Shown here one piece after another: positions 52,088 through 60,344 of a DNA stretch of 64,000 nucleotides. The notes under the pieces were generated by a model. The model had not been told where the DNA came from, searched no databases, and was given only the letters and a program-made list of their open reading frames with translations. Position numbers and translations under genes: made by a program. Positions within the stretch are counted from its first letter, which is position 1; each line of letters starts with the position of its first letter. Origin of the DNA: Eubacterium callanderi (GTDB lineage: Bacteria > Bacillota > Clostridia > Eubacteriales > Eubacteriaceae); assembly GCF_900142645.1 (NCBI RefSeq), contig NZ_FRBP01000009.1:1-64000 (forward strand). The letters are read 5' to 3'.

Positions 52088-53821
52088 ATGTTAAAAGAAG
52101 GAATTATTGCATCCCCTGGTATTGCCATTGCAAAGGCATTTGTATATGACAAGGTTGAAGTGGAAGTCACCGAAAAAAAGGTTGACGATCCAGAGGCTGA
52201 GGTTGCCCGCCTTCAGGCTGCCCTTGAAAACAGCAAGGAGCAGATTTTAAAGATTAAAGAAAAAGCAGCCCGTGACCTGGGTGAAGAAGAAGCAGAAATC
52301 TTTGAAGCCCACGCCATGGTTCTGGATGACCCTGAATTTGTGGACAGCATCACGGCTGAGATTAACACAAACGGCGTCAATGCGGAGTTTGCGGTTAAAA
52401 CCGTCACCGACCGCTTTTTTGAAATGTTTGACATGATGGACGATCCTTATTTCAGCGCGCGCGCCGCCGATATCCGCGATGTGGGAACCCGGGTGCTCAA
52501 CAATGTTATGGGGGTTGAAAATGTGGATATCTCCTGCCTGGATGAAGACACCATCATCGTAGCCGATGACCTGGCCCCCTCCGATACCGCTCAGATGGAT
52601 AAAGCGCGGGTCAAGGGCTTTGCCACCAACATCGGCAGCCGCACCTCCCACACCGCCATCATGGCGAGAAGTCTGGAAATCCCGGCTGTTTTGGGCTTGG
52701 GCGACATTACCGCGGCTGTAAAAAACGGCGATACCGTTGTGGTTGACGGTTTAAAGGGACAGGCGGTGATCAATCCGACCGAGGACGAGCTGGCAGCATA
52801 TAAAAAACAGCAGGAAGACTATCAGGCATACATTAAAGAGCTGGCTGAGCTTAAGGAGCTGGAAGCGGTCACCACCGACGGACACAGGGTAGAGCTGGTC
52901 GGCAATATCGGCTCTCCGAACGATACCGACGGCGTGCACAAAAACGGCGGACGCGGCGTGGGCCTGTACCGTACGGAGTTCTTATATATGAACAGCGACA
53001 CCATGCCGGATGAAGAAAAACAGTACGAGGCTTACAAGGCTGTGATCGAATCCTTTGACGGCGATCCGGTTATCATCCGCACACTGGATATCGGCGGGGA
53101 CAAAAAGCTGCCGTATCTGCCTCTGGAAGAGGAAATGAACCCGTTCCTGGGCTTCCGCGCCATCCGCTTATGCTTCCGCGAGGTGGACATGTTCAAGACA
53201 CAGCTGAGAGCGATTCTGAGAGCCTCTGCCTTTGGAAACGCGCTGATCATGTTCCCGATGATCTCCGGCGTATCCGAGGTGCGTCAGGCCAAAGGCATTC
53301 TGGCAGAATGTATGAAGGAGCTGGACGAAAAGGGACAGGCTTATGACAAAAATATCCGTGTCGGTGTCATGATCGAAATCCCGTCGGCAGCAGTGACCTC
53401 GGACATCATTGCCAGGGAAGTGGATTTCTTCAGCATCGGCACCAATGACCTTTGCCAGTATACCCTTGCGGTAGACCGTATGAATCAGGAGGTTTCCTAC
53501 CTGTACAATCCGCTGCATCCGGCGATCCTGCGCCTGGTCAAGACAGTGATCGACGCTTCCCACGCCCGCGAAGGCCTGTTCACCGGTATGTGCGGCGAAA
53601 TGGCCGGTGATCCGATGGCAACGCTGATCCTTCTGGGACTGGGTATGGACGAGTTCTCCATGAGCGCCTCCTCCATTCCGCAGGTTAAGAAGATCATCCG
53701 CAGTGTCAGCTATGAAGACGCAAAGGCCATTGCAGAAAAAGCCCTGAACCTGGAAACCGGCGAAGAAGTCAAGGAAATGGTTCAGGCAAAAATTGCAGAA
53801 TTAGGCATTAAAATCGTTTAG
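52088..53821 (+). CDS. ptsI: PTS enzyme I (phosphoenolpyruvate-protein phosphotransferase)
   Basis: 577 residues from ATG 52088, with GGAGG before it. The phospho-accepting His188 lies in GSRTSHTAIMARS. The PEP-binding barrel has GIGLYRTEFLY-like VGLYRTEFLYM near 297, and a C-terminal GMCGEMAGDP with the catalytic Cys. It transfers phosphate from PEP to HPr, encoded next. Confidence 0.95.
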   Translation: MLKEGIIASPGIAIAKAFVYDKVEVEVTEKKVDDPEAEVARLQAALENSKEQILKIKEKAARDLGEEEAEIFEAHAMVLDDPEFVDSITAEINTNGVNAEFAVKTVTDRFFEMFDMMDDPYFSARAADIRDVGTRVLNNVMGVENVDISCLDEDTIIVADDLAPSDTAQMDKARVKGFATNIGSRTSHTAIMARSLEIPAVLGLGDITAAVKNGDTVVVDGLKGQAVINPTEDELAAYKKQQEDYQAYIKELAELKELEAVTTDGHRVELVGNIGSPNDTDGVHKNGGRGVGLYRTEFLYMNSDTMPDEEKQYEAYKAVIESFDGDPVIIRTLDIGGDKKLPYLPLEEEMNPFLGFRAIRLCFREVDMFKTQLRAILRASAFGNALIMFPMISGVSEVRQAKGILAECMKELDEKGQAYDKNIRVGVMIEIPSAAVTSDIIAREVDFFSIGTNDLCQYTLAVDRMNQEVSYLYNPLHPAILRLVKTVIDASHAREGLFTGMCGEMAGDPMATLILLGLGMDEFSMSASSIPQVKKIIRSVSYEDAKAIAEKALNLETGEEVKEMVQAKIAELGIKIV

Positions 53822-53840
53822 TAAGGTGGTGAGCTGAAAA

Positions 53841-54107
53841 ATGGTCAGTAAGGTCGTAACCATTACCAACGCTACCGGCCTGCACGCAAGACCGGCATCC
53901 ATGTTTGTACAGACCGCTGGTAAGTACAAAGCGAAAATTGAAGTGGTCAAGGGTGACGCGCGTTTAAATGCCAAGAGCATCATGGGGATTATGTCCGGCG
54001 GCATCGCGCAGGGAACCACGGTCACCATCGAAGCCGATGGCGAGGACGAGCAGGATGCCCTGGATGCGCTGGTCGAGCTGGTGCACAGTAATTTTGGTGA
54101 AAAGTAA
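53841..54107 (+). CDS. ptsH: PTS phosphocarrier HPr
   Basis: 88 residues. His15 in TGLHARPAS is the enzyme I phosphorylation site. Ser46 in NAKSIMGIMSGG is the regulatory HPr-kinase site of Firmicutes. It lies 19 bp after ptsI. The order ptsI-ptsH is the reverse of many Firmicutes. Confidence 0.96.
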   Translation: MVSKVVTITNATGLHARPASMFVQTAGKYKAKIEVVKGDARLNAKSIMGIMSGGIAQGTTVTIEADGEDEQDALDALVELVHSNFGEK

Positions 54108-54130
54108 TTAAAAAAAGTAAAGAAATTTTC

Positions 54131-54178
54131 AATAATACCTCAAAGGGCTGTTCAATTTAAGCTTTTTGGGGTATTATT
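54131..54178 (+). promoter_or_regulatory. Hairpin plus sigma-B-type promoter upstream of ytxH
   Basis: Two 19-bp arms (54131-54149, 54160-54178), AATAATACCTCAAAGGGCT and AGCTTTTTGGGGTATTATT, pair with few mismatches. The right arm carries GTTCAA (54150-54155), 13 bases, GGGTAT (54169-54174), a close match to the sigma-B consensus. The hairpin may also end the pts transcript. Confidence 0.65.
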
Positions 54179-54221
54179 ATATTACTATGAAAAACGATTT
54201 AAAACCAGGAGGACAAAGAAT

Positions 54222-54707
54222 ATGAGTTGTAACAAAGGTTATTTTGTAGGCGGATTGTTCGTCGGAACAATCATTGGTGGTGCTTTAGGTATTCTGCTTG
54301 CCCCAAGCTCCGGCGAAGAAACACGCCGTAAGATTAAAGACGGTGCGCAGGACACATTTGGTGACGCTTATGACCAGGCTGTGGAGTATGGTGAAAACCT
54401 GAAGGAACAGCTGCAGGATATGACCGATTCTGTAACCGATAAGGTAAACCAGTACAAAAACCAGATTGAAAATAAAATCCAGGAAATCCAGGATGAAGTG
54501 AACCAGGATATCGAAGAATTAAACGAAGAACTGGAAGCCCTTCAGAAGGAAGATGGCGAAGCGGTTGCCGATGCAGCCAAAGATACCGTCGACGCGGCTA
54601 AGGCTGCGGCGGACGACGCCAAGGACGTAGCGGTTGACGCAGCGGACAAGGCTTCTGACACCATCGACAGTGTTAAAGACGCCGCCAAAGACGTTGTAAA
54701 GAACTAG
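54222..54707 (+). CDS. YtxH-domain stress-type protein
   Basis: 161 residues. A glycine-rich N-terminal membrane segment, YFVGGLFVGTIIGGALGILLAP, precedes SSGEETRRKI, the YtxH signature. A long charged coiled-coil-like region and an Ala/Asp/Lys heptad-rich tail follow. In Bacillus subtilis the ytxGHJ genes belong to the sigma-B general stress regulon. AGGAGG precedes the ATG. Confidence 0.88.
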   Translation: MSCNKGYFVGGLFVGTIIGGALGILLAPSSGEETRRKIKDGAQDTFGDAYDQAVEYGENLKEQLQDMTDSVTDKVNQYKNQIENKIQEIQDEVNQDIEELNEELEALQKEDGEAVADAAKDTVDAAKAAADDAKDVAVDAADKASDTIDSVKDAAKDVVKN

Positions 54708-54723
54708 GACTGGTATCCGTTAA

Positions 54724-55107
54724 ATGATGACTGTAAGTTTTAGTATATGGGAGCTGGCGGTCCTGATTATTGCCATTGCCTTTGTGTTTGGGACGGTTTA
54801 TCTGATTAAGGTTTTTAAAAACCTGGGTGCGACCCTGGAAACCACAGCCAAGCTGATGGATGAAAACCGCGCGCAGATCCATAACATTATGGACAATGTG
54901 GACAGTATTACGCAGAATGCCGATGACATGACAAACAAGGCCAACGATATGCTGGGCGGCGTAGAGGATTCTGTCAACCATCTGAAATCGGATGTGGTGG
55001 ACCCGTTAGTCGGCGCTTTTGCCAAAATCGCCAAGGTGATGCAGGTCATCAGCAAGGGTGAGGCACGCGCGGCGAATAAGAAGGAAAAAAAGATTAAAAA
55101 AGTTTGA
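54724..55107 (+). CDS. DUF948-type membrane-anchored protein
   Basis: 127 residues. One N-terminal membrane helix (about 6-30) is followed by a coiled-coil region with repeated spaced Asn/Asp/Val and a lysine-rich end. It resembles B. subtilis YtxG (DUF948), the usual partner of YtxH. It lies 16 bp downstream of ytxH on one transcript. Confidence 0.82.
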   Translation: MMTVSFSIWELAVLIIAIAFVFGTVYLIKVFKNLGATLETTAKLMDENRAQIHNIMDNVDSITQNADDMTNKANDMLGGVEDSVNHLKSDVVDPLVGAFAKIAKVMQVISKGEARAANKKEKKIKKV

Positions 55108-55122
55108 TTCAATAAAAAGAGC

Positions 55123-55160
55123 CCCCGGGATGTAACGTTTTGTTACAGCCCGGGGTTTTT
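55123..55160. terminator. Conserved-family terminator, copy 4 (bidirectional)
   Basis: CCCCGGGATGTAAC-GTTT-TGTTACAGCCCGGGG then TTTTTT. It lies between convergent genes. Confidence 0.92.
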
Positions 55161-55891
55161 TATCTTTTAAGACGGTTTATTTTTTCAAACTGGTAGTTCC
55201 GGTAGTTCGCGGCAATCTCCTTGTACGCCGATTTGGAAATCGCAATTCTTTCACCGTTGCTCATGATAAAATCCCGGTTCTCCATAAAATCGACCTCATC
55301 CAGATTGACCATGCAGTTGCGGTAACAGCAGATAAAGTTGGAGTAGGGAAGGAGCATTTCAGAAAAGGCCTTAAAGGGCATATAGGTTTTGACGGTTCCT
55401 GTTTTGGTATAGATATAGATATAATGATTGGAGTAATCCGTATAAAGGATGCTGCGGATCAGAATTTTGATGATTCTGCGGCTCTGCTTCACTTCGATAA
55501 AATGGTTTTTCTCAAGGATAGAAGCACCGCAGTGCTGCATGGTTTCAAAAAAGGTATTATAATCATAGGGCTTGATGAGGTAGTCGGCTGCGCGTACCTT
55601 GTAACCCGCCAGCGCGTGGGTGTGCTCGGTGCTGGTGGTTGAGAAAATCAGGATGCAGTCCTTGTCGGCTTCCCGTATTTTTTGGGCCAGCTCAATGCCG
55701 TTCATGCCCTCCATATAAATATCCACAAAGATCAGGTCGTAGACCTGTGGGATAAAACAGGCCAGGAAATCACTGGCTCTTTCAAAATTTTTAATATTTG
55801 CGAGTGTTTTGTTTTCGTCACAATACTGCTTCAGATAAGCGCAGAGAAGCAGACCGTCCTCTTTTAAATCGTCGATAATGGCAATATTCAA
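55160..55891 (-). CDS. LytTR-family response regulator (AgrA-like)
   Basis: 243 residues. The receiver domain (1-120) has Asp7/Asp8 and the phosphorylatable Asp57 (LIFVDIYMEG). The LytTR DNA-binding domain spans about 135-240 with YIYIYTKTG and FICCYRNCMVNLDEV. It acts with the histidine kinase encoded upstream, 35 bp away. LytTR proteins bind pairs of direct repeats, and such repeats occur at 58151. Confidence 0.9.
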   Translation of the reverse strand: MNIAIIDDLKEDGLLLCAYLKQYCDENKTLANIKNFERASDFLACFIPQVYDLIFVDIYMEGMNGIELAQKIREADKDCILIFSTTSTEHTHALAGYKVRAADYLIKPYDYNTFFETMQHCGASILEKNHFIEVKQSRRIIKILIRSILYTDYSNHYIYIYTKTGTVKTYMPFKAFSEMLLPYSNFICCYRNCMVNLDEVDFMENRDFIMSNGERIAISKSAYKEIAANYRNYQFEKINRLKR

Positions 55892-55926
55892 ATTGCCGCC
55901 TCCTCTCTTTGTGTTAAGCTGTCATG

Positions 55927-57288
55927 TCATAAGCTCTCGTATGAGGGCTGCTGGCCGGACTCCAGTTCCAGCAGAATCAGAACCTTGTAGGTGTTCTTTT
56001 CAATTTCCCTGCGGAGCGTGCCGTTATATTTTTTTACAATGCTGTCAATGGATAAAAGCCCGATGCCCCCCTCCTGGGCGGCGCTTGTGATGCGCTTGGA
56101 GGAAAGGCAGTTTCCGTTTTTATCGTACTGGATTTCGTGGTCAAAGCTGTTTTCGACCATTATACAGAAGTCTCTTTTGCTGGTAAAGCTGGCGGTGACA
56201 TGGACAAAACGCGCGCCGTCCTGCTGGCGCTCGCAGGCTTCCACCGCGTTTTCGATCAGGTTGCCGAGGATAACGCACAGGTCGTTTTCGGAATCGGGCA
56301 GAGTGTCTGGAATCAGCAGGGTGCTGGAGACCTCAGCGCCGCACAGCCTTGCACGCTCAAAAAAATGGCAGGCGATGGCATTGATGGCGCAGTTATCACA
56401 GAGGATGACCTTTTCGTCCGGCGCTGCCTCACTTGTAATCTTTCTCAGGTATCCCCGCGCCCCGTCGGTATCGTTCTTTTCAAGATAGCCCTCCAGTCCC
56501 ATCAGATGATGGCGCATGTCATGGCGGAGCTTAGAGGTGGCTTCAATATCCCTTTTAATGCGCCGGTACTGGTCTTTTTCCTTTTCCACAAGGCGGGACG
56601 CCAGCTCAAGCTGCGCATGATCCCTGGTCAGCTGGATGATTTCAAGAGCCATCCGGATCACCAGGATATTGACTGCAAAGATGCCGATGATCCAGGCGAT
56701 GGAAACCAGAATACTGAGCTGTGTGAGCTCTTCCGGAAAGGCCTGTCTCTGGAAAACCTTCATGGTCGTGACGAGGTAGAAAGCAAACGGAACGCCCCAG
56801 AGGTAATTCCAGAATACAGCGGGCATGCCGGAGGCGGCCTCAATGAGCCTCTTGATAAACCGCTTCACAAAGAAAACCATAAGCGGCAGGGTGACCGCCA
56901 GCACAAACACATAGCATAAGAGAAAGCGGCTGCTGGCGCCGATGGCTGTGAGAGATGTGGATAGTGCGCCTGCCAGGATATTGCTGAAAAAAGAAACAAT
57001 ATGCACATAGCTCTCAAGTACGAAAAAGGCAAAGGCCGTTTCATAAACAGAGGGATGAAAAACCAGATGGTAGTAAAGAAAAATCAGTGCAATCAGAAAT
57101 GGTTCTGAGAGCAGCACAGTCGCATGGAGGATGGTAACCACTTTGTCCAGAATAACACTGATGATCACTGCCGCCGCCGTCAGCAGGATTTCTCTTTTGT
57201 CGGACAGCCGCAGCTTTTTGTTAAACACGCTAAAGCCCAGGCCTGCCATGACGGCAAAGGGAAGGGCGACATTATAAAATAAGTACAT
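55927..57288 (-). CDS. GHKL sensor histidine kinase (AgrC-like)
   Basis: 453 residues. Six hydrophobic segments cover about 1-215. RHDMRHHLMGLEGYL near 260 holds the phospho-accepting His, and a GHKL ATPase domain follows with NLIENAVEACE and EGGIGLLSIDSIVKKYNG. The topology matches peptide-sensing AgrC-type kinases. No AgrB/AgrD-like pair is adjacent. Confidence 0.9.
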   Translation of the reverse strand: MYLFYNVALPFAVMAGLGFSVFNKKLRLSDKREILLTAAAVIISVILDKVVTILHATVLLSEPFLIALIFLYYHLVFHPSVYETAFAFFVLESYVHIVSFFSNILAGALSTSLTAIGASSRFLLCYVFVLAVTLPLMVFFVKRFIKRLIEAASGMPAVFWNYLWGVPFAFYLVTTMKVFQRQAFPEELTQLSILVSIAWIIGIFAVNILVIRMALEIIQLTRDHAQLELASRLVEKEKDQYRRIKRDIEATSKLRHDMRHHLMGLEGYLEKNDTDGARGYLRKITSEAAPDEKVILCDNCAINAIACHFFERARLCGAEVSSTLLIPDTLPDSENDLCVILGNLIENAVEACERQQDGARFVHVTASFTSKRDFCIMVENSFDHEIQYDKNGNCLSSKRITSAAQEGGIGLLSIDSIVKKYNGTLRREIEKNTYKVLILLELESGQQPSYESL

Positions 57289-57297
57289 AAATACCTC

Positions 57298-58062
57298 TTA
57301 TGGTTTTGTTCTGTTCAGTTCTGGCAGACAGCCTATTTTTCGGGCCAGAGCCCGGTAGTCATAAATCCCGGTTGACTGGGCCACCCCGAACAGCGCGCGT
57401 TTGTCAAGGACATCTGCTGTGCTGTGAAGGCAGTACCGCTCGCTCTCAGCCAGACTTTGCACAGGCCGCGCCAGCTTTTTGTAAAGCCTCACAATGTAAT
57501 GGTCCCGCGCTGCCTCGTAGTCAAAGCAGTCCGGCAGGGCTGTCCACAGTGGCTCAGAGCTGCATCCGTCAATGATGCGGGTGACGGCTTCGCGGTTATC
57601 GACAACTGGCACCATGCGGAGCTCACCCGGCATTTCCAGCCGGATAAAGGACGCATGATTAAAACGCACCAGACAGTTCTTTTTCAGGTGGACGAGCTCA
57701 TGACCGACCAGCCCGGTGGACATGCAGAAAATGCGCAGTGTGCTGGGGCTGGGGCTCTGGATATAGGGTGAATCCAGTAAAAAGCATTGCCGCGCCTGGC
57801 CATAGAGCTTTGCCAGCGCGCTGGCGTCCACCCTGCGGGTGTTTTTACTTAGCTTTGCCCGGCTTTGGAGCCACGGCGTTACATACGCTTTCGTCTCCGC
57901 AAGCGTGGTACAATTGTAATTTTCAGCAATCCACTTAATAAAGCTGACGCAGTGGAGCCGATAGGTGCGGTAGGTATTACGGGCACCCTGAGGATTCATC
58001 CGTTTTTCTAAAATATTTTCAGTTTCCTCAAGGAGTGCTTTAAAGCTTTCAGATCGGTTCAT
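57298..58062 (-). CDS. Tyrosine-recombinase-like protein lacking catalytic residues
   Basis: 254 residues. The N-terminal ~100 residues resemble a phage-integrase SAM-like core-binding domain (NTYRTYRLHCVSFIKWIAENYN, KNTRRVDASALAKLYG). The C-terminal part follows the layout of integrase catalytic domains (STGLVGHELVHLK in place of a TG-R-EL box; RDHYIVRLYKKLARP) but the first Arg, the His-rich box and a C-terminal Tyr are not found. It is probably not an active recombinase. It is first in an operon with the kinase (9 bp away) and regulator. Confidence 0.6.
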   Translation of the reverse strand: MNRSESFKALLEETENILEKRMNPQGARNTYRTYRLHCVSFIKWIAENYNCTTLAETKAYVTPWLQSRAKLSKNTRRVDASALAKLYGQARQCFLLDSPYIQSPSPSTLRIFCMSTGLVGHELVHLKKNCLVRFNHASFIRLEMPGELRMVPVVDNREAVTRIIDGCSSEPLWTALPDCFDYEAARDHYIVRLYKKLARPVQSLAESERYCLHSTADVLDKRALFGVAQSTGIYDYRALARKIGCLPELNRTKP

Positions 58063-58150
58063 TTGATTTTGATTTACTCCATTCTCTATAAAAAGTATAC
58101 GTTAGCCCTGAATTGGGTTCAACCCGCATAACAGTAAAATAAGATTCATT

Positions 58151-58195
58151 TCGGTAAAAAGAGACGATTTCGGTAAAAACAGAACGACTTTGGTA
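58151..58195 (-). promoter_or_regulatory. Three direct repeats upstream of the two-component operon
   Basis: TCGGTAAAAA at 58151, TCGGTAAAAA at 58170 and TTGGTAGAGA at 58190 are spaced 19 and 20 bp. They lie ~90 bp upstream of the integrase-like gene. LytTR regulators bind tandem repeats of about this spacing (usually 21-22), so they are plausible sites for the encoded regulator. Confidence 0.5.
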
Positions 58196-58273
58196 GAGAA
58201 CAGGCGGTTTTACACGCTGGTTAAGAGATATTTTATCTTTACCATTGTGGAAAGAACATTACTGTCATATACG

Positions 58274-58302
58274 TTGAGTAAAAAGAATTGAATTGCTATA
58301 AT
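58274..58302 (+). promoter_or_regulatory. Sigma-A promoter of the small membrane protein gene
   Basis: TTGAGT, 17 bases, TATAAT, 30 bp before the TTG start. Confidence 0.75.
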
Positions 58303-58331
58303 AAAGTTATAATTGCAAAGGAGATGCTATT

Positions 58332-58748
58332 TTGGAAGGAAAAAAATATTTAAAATTTTCAGGTATTATTTTAGTTATTTTTGGTATCGCGCAGCTTCTG
58401 CTGGCCTTTTTTGCCTTTGCTGGCGGCGGGATCGCAGCTTTGGGAGTCAACGCAGGAGGCGGCAGTAATTTGGCGGCTTCCGGGACTACCGCGTTCTTAG
58501 GGGGTGTTATCCTGGTGGTTACCGCTGCTTTTAACCTTATTTTCGGCATCATGGCAGTTAAAAACTGCGACAACGCCGGAAAGGCCAAGGCCCTGCGTGT
58601 TATGGGCGTAGTGCTGCTCGTCTTAGCGGCCGCTTCGCTTATTATTTACATCAGCGGCGGCCTGACGGTAGTCATTGGCTGCCTTGTTGATCTTATGATC
58701 AGTATTATTTACTTCTGGGGTGCTCAGAAAAATGTGCAGTCCCTGTAA
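58332..58748 (+). CDS. Small four-helix membrane protein
   Basis: 138 residues from TTG 58332, with AAAGGAG 9 bases before it. Four hydrophobic segments are seen (about 8-40, 52-76, 90-108, 112-132), with a Gly/Ser loop between 1 and 2 and a short charged loop (VKNCDNAGKAKALR) between 2 and 3. No family recognised. It is a monocistronic unit with its own promoter and terminator. Confidence 0.75.
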   Translation: MEGKKYLKFSGIILVIFGIAQLLLAFFAFAGGGIAALGVNAGGGSNLAASGTTAFLGGVILVVTAAFNLIFGIMAVKNCDNAGKAKALRVMGVVLLVLAAASLIIYISGGLTVVIGCLVDLMISIIYFWGAQKNVQSL

Positions 58749-58811
58749 AAAATGGCCGGACAGCACACTTGAAAAGTACGGCGGCTTAAATTTAAAAGAG
58801 ACTGTCCCTGG

Positions 58812-58846
58812 GAAACTGAAGGTCTGATGCCTTCAGTTTCTTTTTT
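58812..58846 (+). terminator. Terminator of the small membrane protein gene
   Basis: GAAACTGAAGG-N7-CCTTCAGTTTC followed by TTTTTT, an 11-bp perfect stem. Confidence 0.9.
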
Positions 58847-58888
58847 GTTTACGGGGAATATAGGCTAAAAATATGAATCAATCCTTAA

Positions 58889-58932
58889 ATTCCTAAAAAG
58901 ATATTGATTTTTTTAGGAAATGATTATATAAT
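58889..58932 (+). promoter_or_regulatory. Promoter and operator of URO-D module 2
   Basis: TTCCTAAAAA (58890-58899) and TTTTTAGGAA (58910-58919) are exact complements. TTGATT (58904-58909), 17 bases, TATAAT (58927-58932) places the -35 in the palindrome centre, exactly as in module 1. Confidence 0.85.
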
Positions 58933-58964
58933 TCAAATAAAATACAATGGAGAAGGTGGAAAAA

Positions 58965-60131
58965 ATGGATCAAACAAAAGCTTTTCAGGAAAGAATCGAG
59001 ATATTCGATGACGCGGTACGGATGAAAAAGCGTCCTAAAAGAGTTCCTTTTGTCACAAACGATGCCTTTTGGCGGTATTATGATCTTGGATACACTCTGA
59101 GTGATGCCCTGATGGATCAACAGAAAGTTGAAGACGCTAACATTGATTTTCAAAAGCGCTACCAGTTTGACACGCTGCTGGATATTGGAGACCGCAATCC
59201 TCTGATTATGACAAGGAGCCTGGGGAACTTTGAGTATGGCATCGACGATGTGAACAACACACTGATGCTGAAGGAACAGACGCATTTTCATGAGGATGAC
59301 TATGATGCATTTGTAAAAAACCCTTTAAAAACACTATGGGAAAATATTATTCCGAGAAAGTACACTTACTTTAAAGAAGGGATGCCCCTCGAGACCATTC
59401 AGAGGACTCTCGGAGAATTTCTCGCCTATGATCAGGCCATGGGAAAGACCAATAAGCGCCTGGCAGAGGAATGCGGCGTACCACCTATTCTGGACAGCGT
59501 ACACGGCGCCAGGATTTACCCAGCCTTTGAAGCGCTGTATAATTTTTTGAGAGGTATGAAGGGCCTGTCGAGGGATCTTCGCAAAATACCTGAAAAAGTG
59601 CTGGCCTTTAACGAGGTCTACCACAATGTTTTTGTCAAAAACTTAATTGACGGCATTACCCACGCAGACACAAAGACAAGCGCCTTTACCGCGTTTACCA
59701 TCATGCTGAGCGATAACATGATCAATCCAAAGCAGTTTGAAAAATTCTTCTGGCCGCAGTTTAAGGAACTGGCCGATAAAATCGTGGAGACGGACAATAC
59801 AATGTTTGTTTTGAGTGAGGGCTCCTTCAAGCATGTGGCCGAATACCTGCAGGAGCTGCCAAAGGGGCATTTTTGCTTTTATGTTGAGATGGATGATATT
59901 TTTGAGACGCGGAAACGCCTCCCAAACCTGTGCCTGTGGGGAGGTCTGCCGGTATCCCTCATCGCCAGAGGAACAAAACAGGAATGCATTGATTACGCTA
60001 AACGCGTGATTGATGAAGTTGGAAGGGATGGCGGTCTGGTGCTGTGTACCAATAAGTTCACATCACATCCAAAGGACTGTAACCGTGAAAATCTGCTGGC
60101 TGTCAGTGAGTTTGTGCACCAATATCAATAA
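58965..60131 (+). CDS. URO-D-family methyltransferase-like protein, module 2
   Basis: 388 residues from ATG 58965 (MDQTK), preferred over ATG 58947 because GAGAAGGTGG is then the ribosome site and the length matches the paralogue without gaps. It is nearly identical in pattern to the protein at 42170-43336, including the His302-Phe-Cys304 and Cys361 candidate zinc ligands. It probably transfers a methyl group to or from a corrinoid protein or thiol. The GC content is higher than in module 1, so the two copies have diverged in base composition. Confidence 0.82.
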   Translation: MDQTKAFQERIEIFDDAVRMKKRPKRVPFVTNDAFWRYYDLGYTLSDALMDQQKVEDANIDFQKRYQFDTLLDIGDRNPLIMTRSLGNFEYGIDDVNNTLMLKEQTHFHEDDYDAFVKNPLKTLWENIIPRKYTYFKEGMPLETIQRTLGEFLAYDQAMGKTNKRLAEECGVPPILDSVHGARIYPAFEALYNFLRGMKGLSRDLRKIPEKVLAFNEVYHNVFVKNLIDGITHADTKTSAFTAFTIMLSDNMINPKQFEKFFWPQFKELADKIVETDNTMFVLSEGSFKHVAEYLQELPKGHFCFYVEMDDIFETRKRLPNLCLWGGLPVSLIARGTKQECIDYAKRVIDEVGRDGGLVLCTNKFTSHPKDCNRENLLAVSEFVHQYQ

Positions 60132-60142
60132 AGGAGAGAAAA

Positions 60143-60295
60143 ATGGCTGATCATAAAAAAAATATAAAAGAGATGGACTATACCAAATATCCGGACGGCG
60201 TGGAAGCGTTAAAGCCAATGCTTGATTTTTTGCCGGATGATGCAGCAAGGGATGGGTTGTTGGCAGGATTTGTCTTGTTTCTGTCACTGATGTAG
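60143..60295 (+). CDS. 50-aa microprotein downstream of the URO-D gene, module 2
   Basis: The frame reads MADHKKNIKEMDYTKYPDGV, then EALKPMLDFLPDDAARDGLL and AGFVLFLSLM. It starts 11 bp after the URO-D stop with AAAGGAGAG as ribosome site. It differs from the module 1 protein mainly in the charged N-terminus, while the core (DYTKYP-GVEALKPMLDFLPDDAA) and hydrophobic end are kept. Selection on the protein is the simplest explanation. Confidence 0.85.
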   Translation: MADHKKNIKEMDYTKYPDGVEALKPMLDFLPDDAARDGLLAGFVLFLSLM

Positions 60296-60313
60296 GGCAG
60301 TGGAGTGAATGAA

Positions 60314-60342
60314 AAAACGCCTGTAAACAGTGCAGGCGTTTT
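60314..60342. terminator. Bidirectional terminator between microprotein 2 and tetR 2
   Basis: AAAACGCCTG (60314-60323) pairs with CAGGCGTTTT (60333-60342). A/T tracts lie on both sides. It serves the convergent genes. Confidence 0.85.
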
Positions 60343-60344
60343 GT

